From positions 1 to 64,000 of the forward strand of contig CAAEUW010000040.1 in the NCBI GenBank assembly GCA_900759325.1: a stretch of DNA of 64,000 bases, written 5' to 3'. The notes under the pieces were generated by a model, which saw only the letters and a program-made list of their open reading frames with translations, was not told where the DNA came from and did no database searches. Position 1 is the stretch's first letter. Each line of letters begins with the position of its first letter. Below are positions 1 to 7,861 of this stretch, piece by piece. The position numbers and the translations under genes are program-made. This stretch comes from an uncultured Peptostreptococcus sp. GTDB lineage: Bacteria; Bacillota; Clostridia; Peptostreptococcales; Peptostreptococcaceae.

Positions 1-740
1 ATAAATATGTCAATGAGTCCCATTGGAATTGTAATTGCTCCCATGCTCTTTTTAACCCAGTAAATATATTCTCTTGCCGTTTTTAATGTTCTTTCGCTAA
101 TCTCCTCTTCTTTAGCAAAAGCCTTAATTACAGAGATATTTTTTACATATTCCATTAGCTCTTCTCTCATCTTGTTTTCATGGTTAAAGTAAATAGCAAA
201 GTTCTTATCCATTGTTTTCTGTGAAAGAACTTTTACCAAATACATGAGTGGAACTCCAGCAATCATTCCAAGAGCAAGACGCCAGTCCACAAAAATCATA
301 GCTACAAAAATAATGGTAGGCAGAAGTGTAACTGACATTATTTCAGGAAGACCATGGGCAAGGTATACTTCAACTTGCTCTACATCATGTTGAACGATAT
401 TGGTAAGCTCCCCGGTATTATGTTCTTTGAAAAATCCTAAACTTAGTTTTTTTAGATGCCCGATAATATCTAACCTTAGTTCTGTCAATTTTTCATAGGC
501 TTTTTCATGAGCAACCTTTGTTGCGAAATAGTAAAACACACCTTTTAATGCAAATGATATAAAGATTCCCAAGAATATATACTTTAAATTATCTTCGTTA
601 ATATTGTTTGTAATTAAAGAACTAATCAAATATACGAGTAAGATTTGTGGTATCAAATCAAATACTATTTTTGAAGCAAGAAGTAAATTGGATAAACCAT
701 TTTTCCCAACCACTTTTTTCCTTAATTCTTTTTCCGGCAT
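1..740 (-). CDS. ABC transporter, exporter-type membrane domain (partial, 5' part only)
   Basis: The first 246 codons are in the window; the gene runs off the left edge. The reading frame from the ATG at 740, preceded by GAAAGGAG, is open throughout. The visible part reads as the transmembrane domain of an ABC exporter: hydrophobic helices around residues 28-45, 55-75, 130-165 and, at the edge, 225 onward, with the cytoplasmic-loop pattern of the family (FFKEHNTGELTNIVQHDVEQV). The ATP-binding domain would lie outside the window. It follows the TetR gene on the same strand after about 100 bases that contain a palindrome, so it is probably the regulator's target, exporting a drug or peptide. 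Substrate unknown. The family call is secure, the function is inferred. Confidence 0.85.
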   Translation of the reverse strand, partial: MPEKELRKKVVGKNGLSNLLLASKIVFDLIPQILLVYLISSLITNNINEDNLKYIFLGIFISFALKGVFYYFATKVAHEKAYEKLTELRLDIIGHLKKLSLGFFKEHNTGELTNIVQHDVEQVEVYLAHGLPEIMSVTLLPTIIFVAMIFVDWRLALGMIAGVPLMYLVKVLSQKTMDKNFAIYFNHENKMREELMEYVKNISVIKAFAKEEEISERTLKTAREYIYWVKKSMGAITIPMGLIDIF

Positions 741-759
741 GAACAACTCTCCTTTCAAA

Positions 760-787
760 ACTGAATAATATTGAATTTTAATTCAGT
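760..787. promoter_or_regulatory. Putative TetR operator in front of the ABC transporter
   Basis: ACTGAAT at 760-766 faces ATTCAGT at 781-787, with a nested TTGAAT/ATTCAG at 771-786. The same half-sites recur upstream of the TetR gene (1438-1477). Position between regulator and transporter plus shared half-sites suggest the TetR binding site. Confidence 0.5.
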
Positions 788-843
788 ATTAAGGTTTAAA
801 GTAAGACTTTGCTGATTACGCAAAGTCTATTTTTTAGTGCTAA

Positions 844-1416
844 TTATAGGGATTCCACTCCCTTGTAATAACACCTTGCAATAAGTTTTAACATGTCTTT
901 TGCCCACTTTTCACTTTGATAGTGCCTTGCTATTTCAAGAAGCCCCTCTGTAAAGTTACTGGCTAAAATATGGGCAAGCATTGGATCATATTCCTGTTTA
1001 GATTGTCTTTTTAAACTTACTTCAATATGAACCTGCATTTGCGATATGAGTTTTTGTTTGGCTTCTGTATGCTTTGTACCTGAGCTTTTATCCATTAAAA
1101 TAATTAACTTCTTACGCTCTTTTAAAAGTTCATGAATATAATTTTCTCCAACCTCATCAAACCTTTCAGAAGCAGAACCTTTTTCCAAAGACTCCTCCTC
1201 ATTAAAAGCAGACTCGAAGCTTATATAAACAGAACTTACTACTGCATCAAACAAAACTTCCTTATTTTTGAAATAGGTGTAGATGAGTGCCACAGGTATA
1301 TTCGCTTCTTTTGCAATTTCTGTTAATTTGGCACCTCTATAATCTTTTTTATAAAATACTTTTTCTGCTGCTTCAAGTATTCTATTTCTAACTTCTTCTT
1401 TTAATACTTGTGCCAT
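844..1416 (-). CDS. TetR/AcrR-family transcriptional regulator
   Basis: 190-residue protein with the usual TetR layout. An N-terminal helix-turn-helix (about residues 9-55) carries the pattern ILEAAEKVF, then LTEIAKEANIPVALIYTYFKNKEVLF; it is followed by a helical ligand-binding domain. The ATG at 1416 has a GAGGTG ribosome binding site. It lies directly upstream of the exporter gene on the same strand, the common layout of a drug-responsive repressor and its pump. Related inverted half-sites (CTGAAT/ATTCA) occur both in its own promoter region and between it and the transporter, which suggests it represses both. The inducer is unknown. Confidence 0.9.
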   Translation of the reverse strand: MAQVLKEEVRNRILEAAEKVFYKKDYRGAKLTEIAKEANIPVALIYTYFKNKEVLFDAVVSSVYISFESAFNEEESLEKGSASERFDEVGENYIHELLKERKKLIILMDKSSGTKHTEAKQKLISQMQVHIEVSLKRQSKQEYDPMLAHILASNFTEGLLEIARHYQSEKWAKDMLKLIARCYYKGVESL

Positions 1417-1437
1417 AGCACACCTCTTTCTATCCCA

Positions 1438-1477
1438 ATACTGAATTTTTATTTAATAATAAATCATAATTCAATAT
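1438..1477. promoter_or_regulatory. Putative TetR operator in the regulator's own promoter
   Basis: ATACTGAAT at 1438-1446 faces ATTCAATAT at 1469-1477, just upstream of the TetR start. The half-sites match those at 760-787. The spacing is longer, so this may be two separate half-site elements rather than one operator. Confidence 0.4.
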
Positions 1478-1559
1478 TTGTCAAGTTATATGTGAAAATT
1501 ATGGCGTCCTTATATTATAATTTAGTAATAAATATACTATTCATAATTGTTCACCCCCC

Positions 1560-1589
1560 TTCTGGTTGCCCAGTATGGGAAAGACAACA
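1560..1589 (-). repeat. 30-bp structured element, copy 1
   Basis: A 30-base sequence that recurs at 6587-6616 in the same orientation with a single difference. Read on the minus strand it can fold: GTTG pairs with CAAC and CCCA pairs with TGGG around a TAC loop. It is followed on that strand by a G-rich, ribosome-site-like tract and TGAACA, then a 9-codon open frame starting with ATG (1515-1544). It lies in the 516-base gap between the TetR gene and the surface protein gene, about 145 bases upstream of the TetR start. Not a family I recognise; it may be a leader element or an insertion-sequence remnant. Confidence 0.55.
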
Positions 1590-1722
1590 TATATATTATG
1601 GCAATTTTCAACAGCTATTTGTTAATTTTTTACTAAAAATATCACGAGGCTATAAGCCTTGTAAATTCTTAATGTAAGCCTTTTTCTATTTTTTTAAATA
1701 TGGTTTTTTCCTGAAAAATTCA

Positions 1723-1748
1723 TTATATTGATGTTTTGTTCAATATAA
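1723..1748. repeat. Perfect 9-bp inverted repeat in the intergenic region
   Basis: TTATATTGA and TCAATATAA are separated by 8 bases. It lies upstream of the LPDTN surface protein gene. It has no T-tract and may be an operator or a chance AT-rich palindrome. Confidence 0.3.
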
Positions 1749-1781
1749 TAAGGGTATTAAACAATTGTACAAATTCAGTAG

Positions 1782-1910
1782 ACGAAATTGACATTTTGTG
1801 CAACTGCTTATCATTTAGATAGTTATCTTAAGTATTATACCCATTGGTATAAAACACTTCATCAAGGACAATTACCTATAGGTGAAGAAGAATTAAATAT
1901 TATAAAGTAA
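1782..1910 (+). pseudogene. Possible coding remnant, unidentified
   Basis: A 42-codon open stretch without a convincing start runs from just after a TAG to a TAA at 1908-1910, ending 22 bases before the surface protein ATG. Its translation is protein-like (SYLKYYTHWYKTLH followed by an acidic tail) and could be the C-terminal scrap of a lost gene, possibly a mobile-element protein. I cannot place it in a family. The rest of the 1417-1932 gap holds only the 30-bp element, the inverted repeat and AT-rich sequence. Confidence 0.25.
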
Positions 1911-1932
1911 GAATTTAGGAGGAATTTAAAGT

Positions 1933-3948
1933 ATGAAGAAGGTTTTAATAGCATCGGTCACGCTAGCATGCACCCTAAACTCTCTGCAAAATGTTTCACT
2001 TGCAGACGAAGCCAGCAGCCTACCAGCTGCAGCAAGTACTAGCATCAGTACCCCTGCTACAAATAATACAGGAACAACTACAAGCCTTGTAAATAATAAT
2101 GAAGGCAAGGAAAATGCGCTTGCTAGTAAGGAAAACAAGCCAGAAAGTAAGTCAGTTGAAAACTATGATGATGCCTGTACAGACATAGTTACCACTACAA
2201 GAGAGGAAAATAATGTCAGCCTAAAGGCAACGATGGAAGCAAGTAACGGAACAGACAGTGAATTAAATAAGGAAAAGACAAAGAGCCCTTACAATAAGGC
2301 CCATGACCATACAAACCCAGACTACGAAAAGTTCTACGGAGCTGGTGATATGGAGTTTAACTACTGGACTAACAAGTCTGCTAAGCAGGAAAACATCAGG
2401 GTCAACTTTGCCACAGACTACAAGATAGACGATGCCAAGCTAGAGGTTGGTCTTCCATATGAGGATTTAAATACACTTATAAATAATGGTAAGCTTAAGA
2501 TCTCTAATGCAAGTAAGTGGTTAACAGAAAGATATTATAGAAATGAATCGGGCTATGATACAATAGACCCTAACGTAATACCAGACTATGTAATAGATGC
2601 TAATAAGATAATCTTTGATCTTGGTAAGCTAGAAGCAAGGACTGGAGGAAGCCTACAGTTCCACAGGACATTTGATACGAATGAAGATTTTGATAATGCC
2701 ATAAAGGACACAAAGGCAACTGCAGAAATGAAGGGAAAATGGAACTTTGATAATCTAGTTCTTCCTGGAAATACAACAGCTTACAAGTATAAGATCAATG
2801 AAACTAAAGAAAATACAATAGACGAAAAGGACTATAAGTCACGTCAGAAGGTTTACTACAACGAAGACGGGACTCCAACTAAGAATGGATATATTGTTGG
2901 TGAAGATATTAGTATCGTAAAGCAGGGTAAAGACGGAGCTTGTGATATCATAACAGTTGAAAAGAAAATAAATGACAAGGTGAACCTAAATGCATCTGCA
3001 AAAATAGATACTCGCCTAAAAGATTATTCAAACAATGGATATACAGAAAAAATTATAAATGAAAACAACCACAGTATCACCACTGAAACTGAAAAAAAGG
3101 CCGCTGAAAAGTTATCTGGACCAGGTAACCTTGAGGTTCACCACTGGCAGGATGGACCAAATGAAAGCACAAAGCAGCAGCATTGGAGATTCGTATTTGC
3201 AACTGACTATGCTATCCAGAATGGTAAAATCACTGTCAAGCTACCTTACGAATTAAAGGATAACTATACAATAGAGGATACTACTAATTGGCTTGTAAAT
3301 AGGTACTATCCAGCAGTAACTGGTAAGAAGTTCTATTCAGACCTAAATCTAGTAAACAAGGATACATACCAGTCAAAGATCCAGATTGATGGAGACAACC
3401 TAACGATTGATGTTGGTGACATTCCAGCTAGAACTGCCCTTTCATTTACAGTACATAAGAAGTTTGCTACTCCTCAGGACTTTAGCAAGGATATAAAAGA
3501 AGCAAGAATTAATGTTTCAGGTAATTGGAGATTAGACGAAAAGTATATCAAGCTACCAACTACTAAGATTACTCATGATATAAAGTGTGGTACTTGTGAG
3601 CTACCAAATATACCAACACCTAACAGGCCAGTTCCTAACAAGCCAGAGGAACCTAAGAATCCTGAGCCAAACAAACCAGAAGAACCTAAGAATCCTGAGC
3701 CAAACAAGCCAGTAGAACCTAAGAACCCTGAGCCAAACAAGCCAGTAGAACCGAAGAGTCCAGTGCCAAGTAAGCCAGTACCAAATAAATACGTACCTGG
3801 CAAACCACAGGTTACTTACAAGAAAACTAAGGTTTCTGAAAATAGCTTACCAGACACAAACTCAAGTATCTGGTCTCTAGGAGCAGGTGGAGCTTTATCA
3901 TTAGCTCTTGGCTTTGTTCTATCACGTAAGAAAAAACAGGATAAATAA
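1933..3948 (+). CDS. Cell-wall-sorted surface protein with LPDTN motif and two homologous domains
   Basis: 671-residue protein. A signal peptide ends around residue 24 (SLA-DE). A low-complexity Ser/Thr/Asn region follows to about residue 130. Two homologous domains of about 135 residues (136-270 and 395-532) share the pattern F-ATDY-I, LPYE, W-L--RYY and a conserved acidic/Arg turn (LEARTG / IPARTA). Next comes a proline-rich wall-spanning repeat of about 11 residues (PNKPEEPKNPE type, 557-623). The C-terminus is a sorting signal: LPDTN at 639-643, a hydrophobic stretch and RKKK. LPxTN differs from the usual LPXTG. An AGGAGG lies 10 bases before the ATG. The stop codon overlaps the sortase start, so the sortase is probably dedicated to it. 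The two repeated domains are not a family I recognise; adhesion is a guess. Confidence 0.85.
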   Translation: MKKVLIASVTLACTLNSLQNVSLADEASSLPAAASTSISTPATNNTGTTTSLVNNNEGKENALASKENKPESKSVENYDDACTDIVTTTREENNVSLKATMEASNGTDSELNKEKTKSPYNKAHDHTNPDYEKFYGAGDMEFNYWTNKSAKQENIRVNFATDYKIDDAKLEVGLPYEDLNTLINNGKLKISNASKWLTERYYRNESGYDTIDPNVIPDYVIDANKIIFDLGKLEARTGGSLQFHRTFDTNEDFDNAIKDTKATAEMKGKWNFDNLVLPGNTTAYKYKINETKENTIDEKDYKSRQKVYYNEDGTPTKNGYIVGEDISIVKQGKDGACDIITVEKKINDKVNLNASAKIDTRLKDYSNNGYTEKIINENNHSITTETEKKAAEKLSGPGNLEVHHWQDGPNESTKQQHWRFVFATDYAIQNGKITVKLPYELKDNYTIEDTTNWLVNRYYPAVTGKKFYSDLNLVNKDTYQSKIQIDGDNLTIDVGDIPARTALSFTVHKKFATPQDFSKDIKEARINVSGNWRLDEKYIKLPTTKITHDIKCGTCELPNIPTPNRPVPNKPEEPKNPEPNKPEEPKNPEPNKPVEPKNPEPNKPVEPKSPVPSKPVPNKYVPGKPQVTYKKTKVSENSLPDTNSSIWSLGAGGALSLALGFVLSRKKKQDK

Positions 3949-4541
3949 TGAGATCTATAATAAGTAAAATACTAATGATTCTTGGCTCAGCAGTCATTAT
4001 CTATGTAGGGGTTAACCTATATAAGATGGAGGTGGCTCAAAATCATTACTTGAAGCTTGCCAACACTAAAATAGAAAAAGAAAGCAAGACTCAAGCTAAG
4101 GAAAATGACAATGACAAGGCAGGCAGTGAAGATGCTAAGGAAGAACTAAAGGTTGGGGATGTTATTGGAATACTCAATATACCAAGACTAGATAGGGAAA
4201 TACCTATCATCGAAGGAACGGATTCTGATAGCCTAGACAAGGGTGTAGGTCACCTATCTAGTTCCTATATGCCTAGGGAAGATAACATGATTTTTTTGGC
4301 AGGCCATAGGAATACAGTATTTACGAATTTCAATAAAATACAAAAGGGTGATAGCTTTTATTTTAAAAACTCAAAGGGTAACTATAAGTACACAGTGAAG
4401 AATATTAAGATAGTGCCTAGGGACGATAAGACCATCATCAAGAAATATGACGAGGAGGTTTTAATAGTCTGCACCTGCTATCCTTTTGGGTACCTAGGAG
4501 ATGCACCGGATAGGATTATATTTTATGCCTATCCTAGCTAA
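3948..4541 (+). CDS. Sortase, class D-like
   Basis: 197-residue membrane-bound transpeptidase that joins sorting-motif proteins to the cell wall. An N-terminal membrane anchor (about residues 5-24) is followed by a charged linker and the sortase beta-barrel from about residue 67. The catalytic triad is visible: His120 in LAGHRN, Cys177 in VCTCYPF and Arg189 in APDRIIF. The TCYPF sequence around the active cysteine is typical of class D sortases. It overlaps the upstream surface gene by one base (TAATG), implying translational coupling. It probably cleaves that protein at LPDTN; this is inferred from context. A strong terminator follows. Confidence 0.93.
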   Translation: MRSIISKILMILGSAVIIYVGVNLYKMEVAQNHYLKLANTKIEKESKTQAKENDNDKAGSEDAKEELKVGDVIGILNIPRLDREIPIIEGTDSDSLDKGVGHLSSSYMPREDNMIFLAGHRNTVFTNFNKIQKGDSFYFKNSKGNYKYTVKNIKIVPRDDKTIIKKYDEEVLIVCTCYPFGYLGDAPDRIIFYAYPS

Positions 4542-4579
4542 GACTAAGCCGGTCATATTTTGACTAAATAGTAAGATAA

Positions 4580-4606
4580 AACCACCAGCACAGCTGGTGG
4601 TTCTTT
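4580..4606. terminator. Bidirectional intrinsic terminator
   Basis: A perfect 10-bp stem (AACCACCAGC / GCTGGTGGTT, 3-base loop) is followed by CTTTATT on the plus strand and by TTTTAT on the minus strand. It lies between the convergent sortase and CWB2-transglutaminase genes and can serve both. Confidence 0.85.
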
Positions 4607-4618
4607 ATTCCTACAATG

Positions 4619-4643
4619 AGGGCTATGCTCAAAGCATAGCCCT
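4619..4643. terminator. Second hairpin between convergent genes
   Basis: A perfect 11-bp stem (AGGGCTATGCT / AGCATAGCCCT) with a 3-base loop, just downstream of the minus-strand CWB2 gene. It has no T-tract of its own and probably acts with the neighbouring terminator, or protects the 3' end of the mRNA. Confidence 0.5.
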
Positions 4644-4649
4644 AGTTTA

Positions 4650-6386
4650 TTACTTATAAAAATCAGCCTTTATAGCAGCCAACCTCTTTGGATAAAAGTC
4701 CCTATCCTTTGTATACTTATAATCACTTATGTAATAGTAGTCATGTATAGAAGGCTCAAGGGTCTTGTCTATAATATCCTGTGATACATCCTTGTATCTT
4801 ACAGGTACCCCGGTAGTATTTATCTGGTGGGCCTGGCCATCCTCGTCTAAAAAGACATTTTCTGTGTGATAGTCTCCCTTATTGTCCATACCCAATACGG
4901 CAAAGCTTGGTATCCTCATAAGCATGGCTGCAAGATCACTATAATAGGTAAAGGCCGCACAGCTAGCTGTACCCTTTTGCCATAGGGCATATGGGCTTGA
5001 AGAATTTTCCCTGTATTCTCTAGAATTAGAAAGCCTATAGAAATACTTCCTCTTTGAATATAGGGTTAGATTCCTATACTTGCCATAGTTTGTAGGCTCA
5101 TTTAAGGCACCTGAATTCCTTATATCATTTCTTATATGGTTTAGGTTGTCTACAAAGTCCTTCTTGTTGTAGCGATTACCATTTAGCTGGTCTGTAAAGC
5201 GCCCTGGCTTAAGCCAGTAGTGGTAGACCTTATCATTTCCCTTGTAGGCATTTAGTACAAATCCTGTATCTTCTATAATATAGCTAAGGGCAGTTGAAAT
5301 TCCATTCACATCGTCATTTTCAATCCTTACAGATTCGCCTGCTGTCTCGATACCATTTACAAATCTAGCTAATATATACCTATCTAGGTCCTTTTGACTA
5401 TTAATCCTACCATCAAAGCTAAAGGTCAATGGGTCATTATCATTGGAATTAGGGTATTCATTGCTTACTTGATCATCCGAGTCAATATTATCTAGCTGAC
5501 CTCCCCTAGAAATCCTACCCAGCTGAGTCATGGAATTTGATAAAAGTCCACCTACTACTAGGTTGGTATTTTCCCTGATAAGCTTGGCGTTAAAGCTTGA
5601 TATATTCCTATTATTGAGCAAGACTATCTTGTTGCTACCATCTAATAGGTTGACAGCTGAAAGAGCATCTGCATAATTACCACCATATGTTAATATATTC
5701 TGGCCCATATCAGCTAACTTCGTATTTATCTTTTCATTAGTCTCATAGCGAGTAGTACCGGCTAGCCTCTCTCCCCCATCTTGAATAATTGATGACTTAT
5801 CTCCAAAGGTATACTTAACTATTTTGTCAGTCCTGTATGGCTTTGAGCCATTAACTAGCATTAGGCCAAGTCTTTCCTTCTTCAAAAGCGGTGATGCTGA
5901 TAGGGCATCCGGGTAGTTTCTACCATCTGCCACACCTACAGACTCAAAGCCCTCTAGGGTTTTGGCATTTGTTTCATACCTTGACTGGCCAGAAATTCTC
6001 TCGGTTGGTATATTTATATTATTGATTCCCTTAAGGACTATATCACTAATACTGTCAGTACCACCTACTATAAATACCTTTTTGGGATTTATCTTTCTAA
6101 TCTGACCTGTAATATCAGTCTGCTTACCTATTAAGATTAACTTAGTCTTTGGGTGGCTATTAAGTATATTTACGCTACTCAAACTATCTGCAAAGGAATA
6201 GGCATTAGCAAGAACTACATAATCTATCTTTGAACCATCCTTTAAGGCTGTTGTTATCGATGTCTGTATCCTATCACTTCCGGCAACAAGGTCGATATTT
6301 CCAGCTGCAAAGGTATTTAGAACAGGTCCTAAGCTTATAAAGCCTGCCAAAGACAGAGATAATATTCTTTTCATTTTTATATTCAT
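4650..6386 (-). CDS. CWB2-anchored protein with transglutaminase-like C-terminus
   Basis: 578-residue secreted protein with a signal peptide to about residue 28 (FAA-GN). The N-terminal half holds three CWB2 repeats (recurrent DRIQTS / SRYETN / TRYETN and YPDALSA / YADALSA motifs), which bind anionic wall polymers non-covalently. After a linker, the C-terminal half shows the transglutaminase-like cysteine core: Cys476 in GTASCAAF, His507 in YHTENV and Asp514 in FLD, the usual order of the triad. This suggests a wall-bound cysteine protease, transglutaminase or peptidoglycan-active enzyme; substrate unknown. The start is the first of two nearby Met codons, with GAGAAG upstream. It converges on the sortase operon. 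The CWB2 call is firm, the catalytic domain fairly firm, the activity inferred. Confidence 0.85.
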   Translation of the reverse strand: MNIKMKRILSLSLAGFISLGPVLNTFAAGNIDLVAGSDRIQTSITTALKDGSKIDYVVLANAYSFADSLSSVNILNSHPKTKLILIGKQTDITGQIRKINPKKVFIVGGTDSISDIVLKGINNINIPTERISGQSRYETNAKTLEGFESVGVADGRNYPDALSASPLLKKERLGLMLVNGSKPYRTDKIVKYTFGDKSSIIQDGGERLAGTTRYETNEKINTKLADMGQNILTYGGNYADALSAVNLLDGSNKIVLLNNRNISSFNAKLIRENTNLVVGGLLSNSMTQLGRISRGGQLDNIDSDDQVSNEYPNSNDNDPLTFSFDGRINSQKDLDRYILARFVNGIETAGESVRIENDDVNGISTALSYIIEDTGFVLNAYKGNDKVYHYWLKPGRFTDQLNGNRYNKKDFVDNLNHIRNDIRNSGALNEPTNYGKYRNLTLYSKRKYFYRLSNSREYRENSSSPYALWQKGTASCAAFTYYSDLAAMLMRIPSFAVLGMDNKGDYHTENVFLDEDGQAHQINTTGVPVRYKDVSQDIIDKTLEPSIHDYYYISDYKYTKDRDFYPKRLAAIKADFYK

Positions 6387-6404
6387 AAATTCTTCTCTTA
6401 TAAA

Positions 6405-6573
6405 ATATTAAATTTTACCCTCTCTATAGTTTTGATAAAGAATATAATGAATCAGCCTGTCCATGTCTGACCTAGTTGGACTTGCGACCCTTCAATTAGA
6501 AATCTATATTCTCTATCTCTTCATTATAATACCTTTTCGCCGATTTTAATAGGTATATTAATTCTTGTTGCAT
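6405..6573 (-). pseudogene. Small decayed ORF or leader peptide, unidentified
   Basis: On the minus strand, an ATG at 6573 opens a 25-codon frame (stop at 6496-6498), preceded by GAGAGTGTGAAC and the 30-bp element. Just beyond, another frame stays open and reads like protein (SDMDRLIHYILYQNYREG, stop about 6405). This looks like a small gene broken by a frameshift and stop, or a leader peptide upstream of the CWB2-transglutaminase gene. No family recognised. The remainder of the 6387-6731 gap is AT-rich with no other feature I can support. Confidence 0.3.
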
Positions 6574-6586
6574 GTTCACACTCTCT

Positions 6587-6616
6587 TTCTGGTTGCCCAG
6601 TATAGGAAAGACAACA
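6587..6616 (-). repeat. 30-bp structured element, copy 2
   Basis: Same 30-base sequence as 1560-1589 with one substitution. The change turns a C-G pair of the small hairpin into a U-G pair on the minus strand, so folding is kept only if the minus strand is the RNA. A promoter-like TTGTTA-18-TATTAT lies just upstream on the minus strand. It is about 200 bases upstream of the CWB2-transglutaminase start. Confidence 0.55.
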
Positions 6617-6731
6617 CAAATATAATACCATGAATCCTATATGAATAACAATATTAATAGTAGGTGCTCAAATTGACAAAATTACCATAGAAGGCACATT
6701 TACAGAAAAAATTCTATACTCTCTAAAAACC

Positions 6732-7709
6732 TCACAACTGTATATTTATTTTTTTTATATTATCCTTATAATATTTCACTCCAATTTTATTAATTATCTT
6801 TTTATTATTTTCCTGATATAATTCTTCTAACAAATCATCTTTTATTTTTGATCTACAAGAATCCAATGTTTTTGTTAAATTTCTTTGGTTATCAATTTTT
6901 ATTATAAAATATCCATTCTTACTTTTTACTACTCCAGTATACTCTTTATCCCTCAATGTCAAAGCCTTTTCACGTAGTTCCGGAATCAAATTTTCTTTTT
7001 TGATTTTTCCAATATAGCCTCCCTTATTCTTACTGTTTTCGTCTTCTGAATACTTTTTGGCTACAGTAGAAAAATCCATGCCCTTTTTTAAGTCTTCATA
7101 AGCATTTTCTGCCTTATTTTTATCATTAGGATTCTTTATCCAAATTTGATAACAATCAAATTCCTTTTCTTTAAATTCATTTATCTTGTCTTTATAATAT
7201 TTTTTTATATCTTCCTCTTTGATTTTGACCCTTTTATTAAATTCCTCTTGATACTTGTTCTCAATCATCTTGTCTTTGATATATTTTTTTAGTACGTGGT
7301 CATCTATATTCAGACTCTTATACTCATTGCTTTTTATTTTATCCTCCTCAATATTCTGCTTAACACTGTCAAACATATCATTTAATTCCTCTTCTGAATA
7401 TGAATACCCATTCTTTTTATTTTCTTCATCCTTATAATGACTCATTATTAAATAATCTATAACGCTTTTCTTAAATTTTTCCGTACTTCCGTCAGATGAA
7501 ACCACAACACTCTTCCAGCTATCATCATCAAAAATAGAATTATATTCAAATTTTGCCAACTTTATATTATCATTAACTTCACTTAGCCTAATATCAAATT
7601 TATCAGTACTTGCAACTATTTCATCCTGCTTACAAGCCAAAAATGTAATAGGCATCAAGATTAAAATAAGAGCACAAATAAAGGTAAATTTATTTTTCTT
7701 AATACTCAT
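6732..7709 (-). CDS. PrsA-like lipoprotein peptidyl-prolyl isomerase (parvulin)
   Basis: Extracytoplasmic foldase that assists folding of secreted proteins after export. A lipoprotein signal ends in the lipobox FLAC (Cys26 from the ATG chosen here). A Lys/Glu-rich helical chaperone region follows, then a PpiC-type domain at about 170-275, recognisable by FSTVAKKYSEDENSKNKGGYIG and the closing NGYFIIKI. Length (325 residues) fits the PrsA family. GGAGG lies 10 bases before the ATG at 7709; a TTG at 7715 is the alternative start. Its position among large exported CWB2 proteins suggests it helps fold them. It is unusually Lys- and Asp-rich compared with the housekeeping genes. Confidence 0.85.
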   Translation of the reverse strand: MSIKKNKFTFICALILILMPITFLACKQDEIVASTDKFDIRLSEVNDNIKLAKFEYNSIFDDDSWKSVVVSSDGSTEKFKKSVIDYLIMSHYKDEENKKNGYSYSEEELNDMFDSVKQNIEEDKIKSNEYKSLNIDDHVLKKYIKDKMIENKYQEEFNKRVKIKEEDIKKYYKDKINEFKEKEFDCYQIWIKNPNDKNKAENAYEDLKKGMDFSTVAKKYSEDENSKNKGGYIGKIKKENLIPELREKALTLRDKEYTGVVKSKNGYFIIKIDNQRNLTKTLDSCRSKIKDDLLEELYQENNKKIINKIGVKYYKDNIKKINIQL

Positions 7710-7771
7710 AAACAATTAACCTCCAATTTTATAAATCTCACAATTTGATATATAACAAAAAAGATTTAAAT

Positions 7772-7796
7772 CAATATGGGTCTTAAGCCCATATTG
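7772..7796 (-). terminator. Likely terminator after the NEAT/CWB2 gene
   Basis: Perfect 9-bp stem (CAATATGGG / CCCATATTG) with a 7-base loop. On the minus strand a T-rich run starts about 9 bases later. It lies just past the stop of the 738-residue CWB2 gene. Confidence 0.55.
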
Positions 7797-7861
7797 AAAT
7801 AAATCCTTTTTCCTATTTTGCTTTTTTAAATGGCATATGGAAGTATCAAAGTTTTAAAAAC

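Noticed and set aside
1408..1677. 89-codon plus-strand frame in the gap before the LPDTN gene
   Set aside because: No ribosome site, crosses the TetR promoter and the 30-bp element, and has low-complexity translation.
3573..3803. 76-codon frame opposite the proline-rich repeats
   Set aside because: Gly/Leu/Phe repeat produced by reading the antisense of the PNKPEEPKNPE repeats; no independent start signal.
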